Shown here one piece after another: positions 62,251 through 64,000 of a DNA stretch of 64,000 nucleotides. The notes beneath the pieces were generated by a model. The model was not told the origin of the DNA. It did no database searches and worked only from the letters and a program-made list of their open reading frames with translations. The stretch comes from Luidia sarsii (lineage: Eukaryota; Echinodermata; Asteroidea; Paxillosida; Luidiidae), in the NCBI GenBank assembly GCA_949987565.1, contig OX465104.1, positions 12,210,300-12,274,299 on the forward strand, read 5' to 3'. The translations under genes were made by a program, and so were the position numbers. Every line of letters begins with the position of its first letter. Position 1 is the stretch's first letter.

Positions 62251-62368
62251 CTTAAAATTTGGTGGGCCTGACGTTTCGATCCTAGCAGGACCTTTCTCAA
62301 AGGCAGAATGCTCTGCCTTTGAGAAAGGTCCTGCTAGGATAGAAATGTCAGGCTCACTCAATTTTAAG
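62251..62368. repeat. Best-preserved copy of the dispersed inverted-repeat element (118-bp palindrome)
   Basis: Nearly perfect palindrome: the left half contains gggcctgacgtttcgatcct then agcaggacctttctcaaagg, and the right half contains cctttgagaaaggtcctgct then aggatagaaatgtcaggc, with a short aatg-type centre. Even the outer cttaaaatt/attttaag ends pair. It is followed by cagtaagcagtttgcaacat. This is the reference copy for at least a dozen relatives in the window. Confidence 0.9.
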
Positions 62369-63277
62369 ATTCACATTTTGGTAATTTTAGTCAGTAAGCA
62401 GTTTGCAACATTTTTGTATATCACCTTATGTAATAAAACTATAAGGGATTGAGTTTTGTATTTTTGTGTGGGCAGTAACCCAAATTTGCCCTACTTCAAA
62501 GATGTTTCTCAGTATGGTGCTACATGGCGAGTTACTTTAAGTCAAATTTTAGCTCAAAATTCATATTTGAGTTAACTAGGTGGACCTATATACCAGGATT
62601 GTTTTTTTTAAGTGAAAGTTCAGATACAAAATACAATGAAAGTGTGCTACAGTATACAGTGCTTGCTTATGTAAACACAGAAGTCGTAATAAAATAAAAG
62701 TTGTAAAGAAATAGAGTCCCTACTAGCACGACCTGAAATATGGCATCTGTCCTGGCAGGACCTTTCTTTCTAAAAGCAGATATATTAGAGAAGCACCTTG
62801 TTTGAAGTGAAGCCAAATGATACTTTCTTTTGAGGTCCTGCTGTGATCAGTGGCAGGCTTCCAGAAATAAGTATTAAATTTTGTAAAATTCAGATTGTGG
62901 TCTGCACGGAGTTGTGCTGATACATTTTACAGACACTCGTTTTGTTTTTTTTGTTTTTTACAGAGATGTTTGTCATTAGTTTTCAGAAACTACTGTGTAT
63001 GTACATTTGTATAAATCATAGCACTTAAGATGCATGTACCATTGGCATGTTTTTGCGAGGTGTAACATCGACTCAACTAATCTTAGAGCATGTGCATTGT
63101 GGCACAATTTCGAACACCAGAGAATAAAACCCAAATCTAACACCAACTGCTGCGAGTGCATTTCATGTTGGTCAACAAGTTACATCTCTATTTTCCAGAG
63201 AAGTGTTCAATATGATACATGTTTAAACTACACGTGTCTCTCATTGTTTTCATAAATCCACTCGTAGACATTTTCCC

Positions 63278-63326
63278 AACTCTGCTTTTGAGAAAGGTCC
63301 TGCTCGGATCTGAACATCGGGCCTCT
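63278..63326. repeat. Half-copy of the inverted-repeat family
   Basis: aactctgcttttgagaaagg followed by tcctgctcggatctgaacat and cgggcctc; a single arm plus core. Confidence 0.65.
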
Positions 63327-63869
63327 TAACAGTGTGCATGTTTAAGATCAATTTTATGCTCACTTATTTTATGCCATTCATCTGAGTTGAATCACCAAAT
63401 TACATGTCCTCCCATTCCAAGGTATCCAGACAATCTACACCCCTTTAGAAAGTAACACTTTAATGAAATAATGTAACATCTCACAACTCCAATTTCCTCC
63501 AAGAATGAACAAGAAATGAAAAAAAACCCACAACAAATTGATTTTGTCTTCACTGATGAAAAAATGCTTTAATTACCTTTTGCTTGTTTTCAGAATTACA
63601 TTTTTATCAATATAAATACCCTTCATGATAAATGCAAGTTATTTACCACCATTAATTTTGTATTTATCTTCAACATACTCGTGGTTTTATGTAACTTAAA
63701 AGAATTAACACATTTATGTTTCTTTTGTATACTTAAACTTCAGGTTCCTGAATGGGAAAAAAGCAAGCAGGTTTGTTTAAAAACCTGACTTGGTAGTACA
63801 TGGCAAATATATTTATATGAATAAACAAGTCAGATAAGATACCAGAATATAGATATATTTTTCTGCCAA

Positions 63870-63958
63870 TCATGATTTGATTGTGTCAAGTCCAATCTGT
63901 GTCCATTCCTGAACAATTATTTCCAGTTGAGATGCCACATGCCACCTTTCTCGTGCGC
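63870..63958 (-). CDS. Probable terminal coding exon of an unidentified minus-strand gene
   Basis: Reading the minus strand, a strong acceptor (ttttcttcctttgtag) is followed by 89 bases: two bases completing a codon, 28 codons and TGA (63872-63870). The peptide is ARERWHVASQLEIIVQEW followed by TQIGLDTIKS, which looks like a real amphipathic C terminus rather than repeat. I do not recognise the protein. The rest of the gene lies beyond the right edge of the window, convergent with FAM234. Confidence 0.5.
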
Positions 63959-64000
63959 CTACAAAGGAAGAAAACGAAAGAAAAACTTTTAAGAAAAACA

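Larger units (their letters stand above)
61321..63869. other. Intergenic region downstream of FAM234
   Basis: No gene recognised. AT-rich, with inverted-repeat-family copies at 62251-62368 and 63278-63326 and a degraded one near 62719. Confidence 0.7.

Overview
This is a eukaryotic chromosomal window: split genes with GT-AG introns, long intergenic and intronic stretches rich in microsatellites, small inverted-repeat elements, tRNA-derived fragments and a LINE relic. There is no bacterial gene organisation. Gene content points to an invertebrate deuterostome. I lean towards an echinoderm or other ambulacrarian because the globin resembles my memory of echinoderm coelomocyte haemoglobins; a cephalochordate is not excluded. 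The species cannot be named from the sequence alone.

Layout. 1-13.2 kb: no recognisable gene, only purine- or pyrimidine-rich satellites and inverted-repeat elements. 13.29-32.42 kb (+): a globin gene with three identified coding exons separated by introns of about 5.6 and 13.1 kb, with introns at the canonical globin positions B12.2 and G7.0. 32.4-37.1 kb: repeat-poor, AT-rich spacer. 37.09-48.74 kb (-): a complete nine-exon LUC7-like (LUC7L) splicing-factor gene of 424 codons; one intron carries a 2.27-kb DNA transposon. 48.7-50.7 kb: head-to-head spacer. 50.75-60.55 kb (+): a complete twelve-exon FAM234A/B (ITFG3)-type type II membrane protein gene of 1181 codons, including one 1.33-kb Ser/Thr-rich mucin-like exon. 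61.3-64 kb: intergenic, ending in a likely terminal coding exon of an unidentified minus-strand gene.

The main result is the arrangement itself. Globin(+), LUC7L(-), FAM234(+) is the same order and orientation that flanks the human alpha-globin cluster on 16p13.3 (HBA/HBQ1, LUC7L, FAM234A). The three genes have no obvious shared biochemical function, so the linkage reads as retained ancestral synteny of the deuterostome globin neighbourhood. It may have been preserved by regulatory interlocking. A second notable point is the mucin-like domain with a polybasic furin-type site inside the FAM234 ectodomain, which the vertebrate family members I know do not have.

All exon models were made by eye from reading frame and splice phase. 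For LUC7L and FAM234 the phases close from start codon to stop codon. The 5' end of the globin gene is unresolved.
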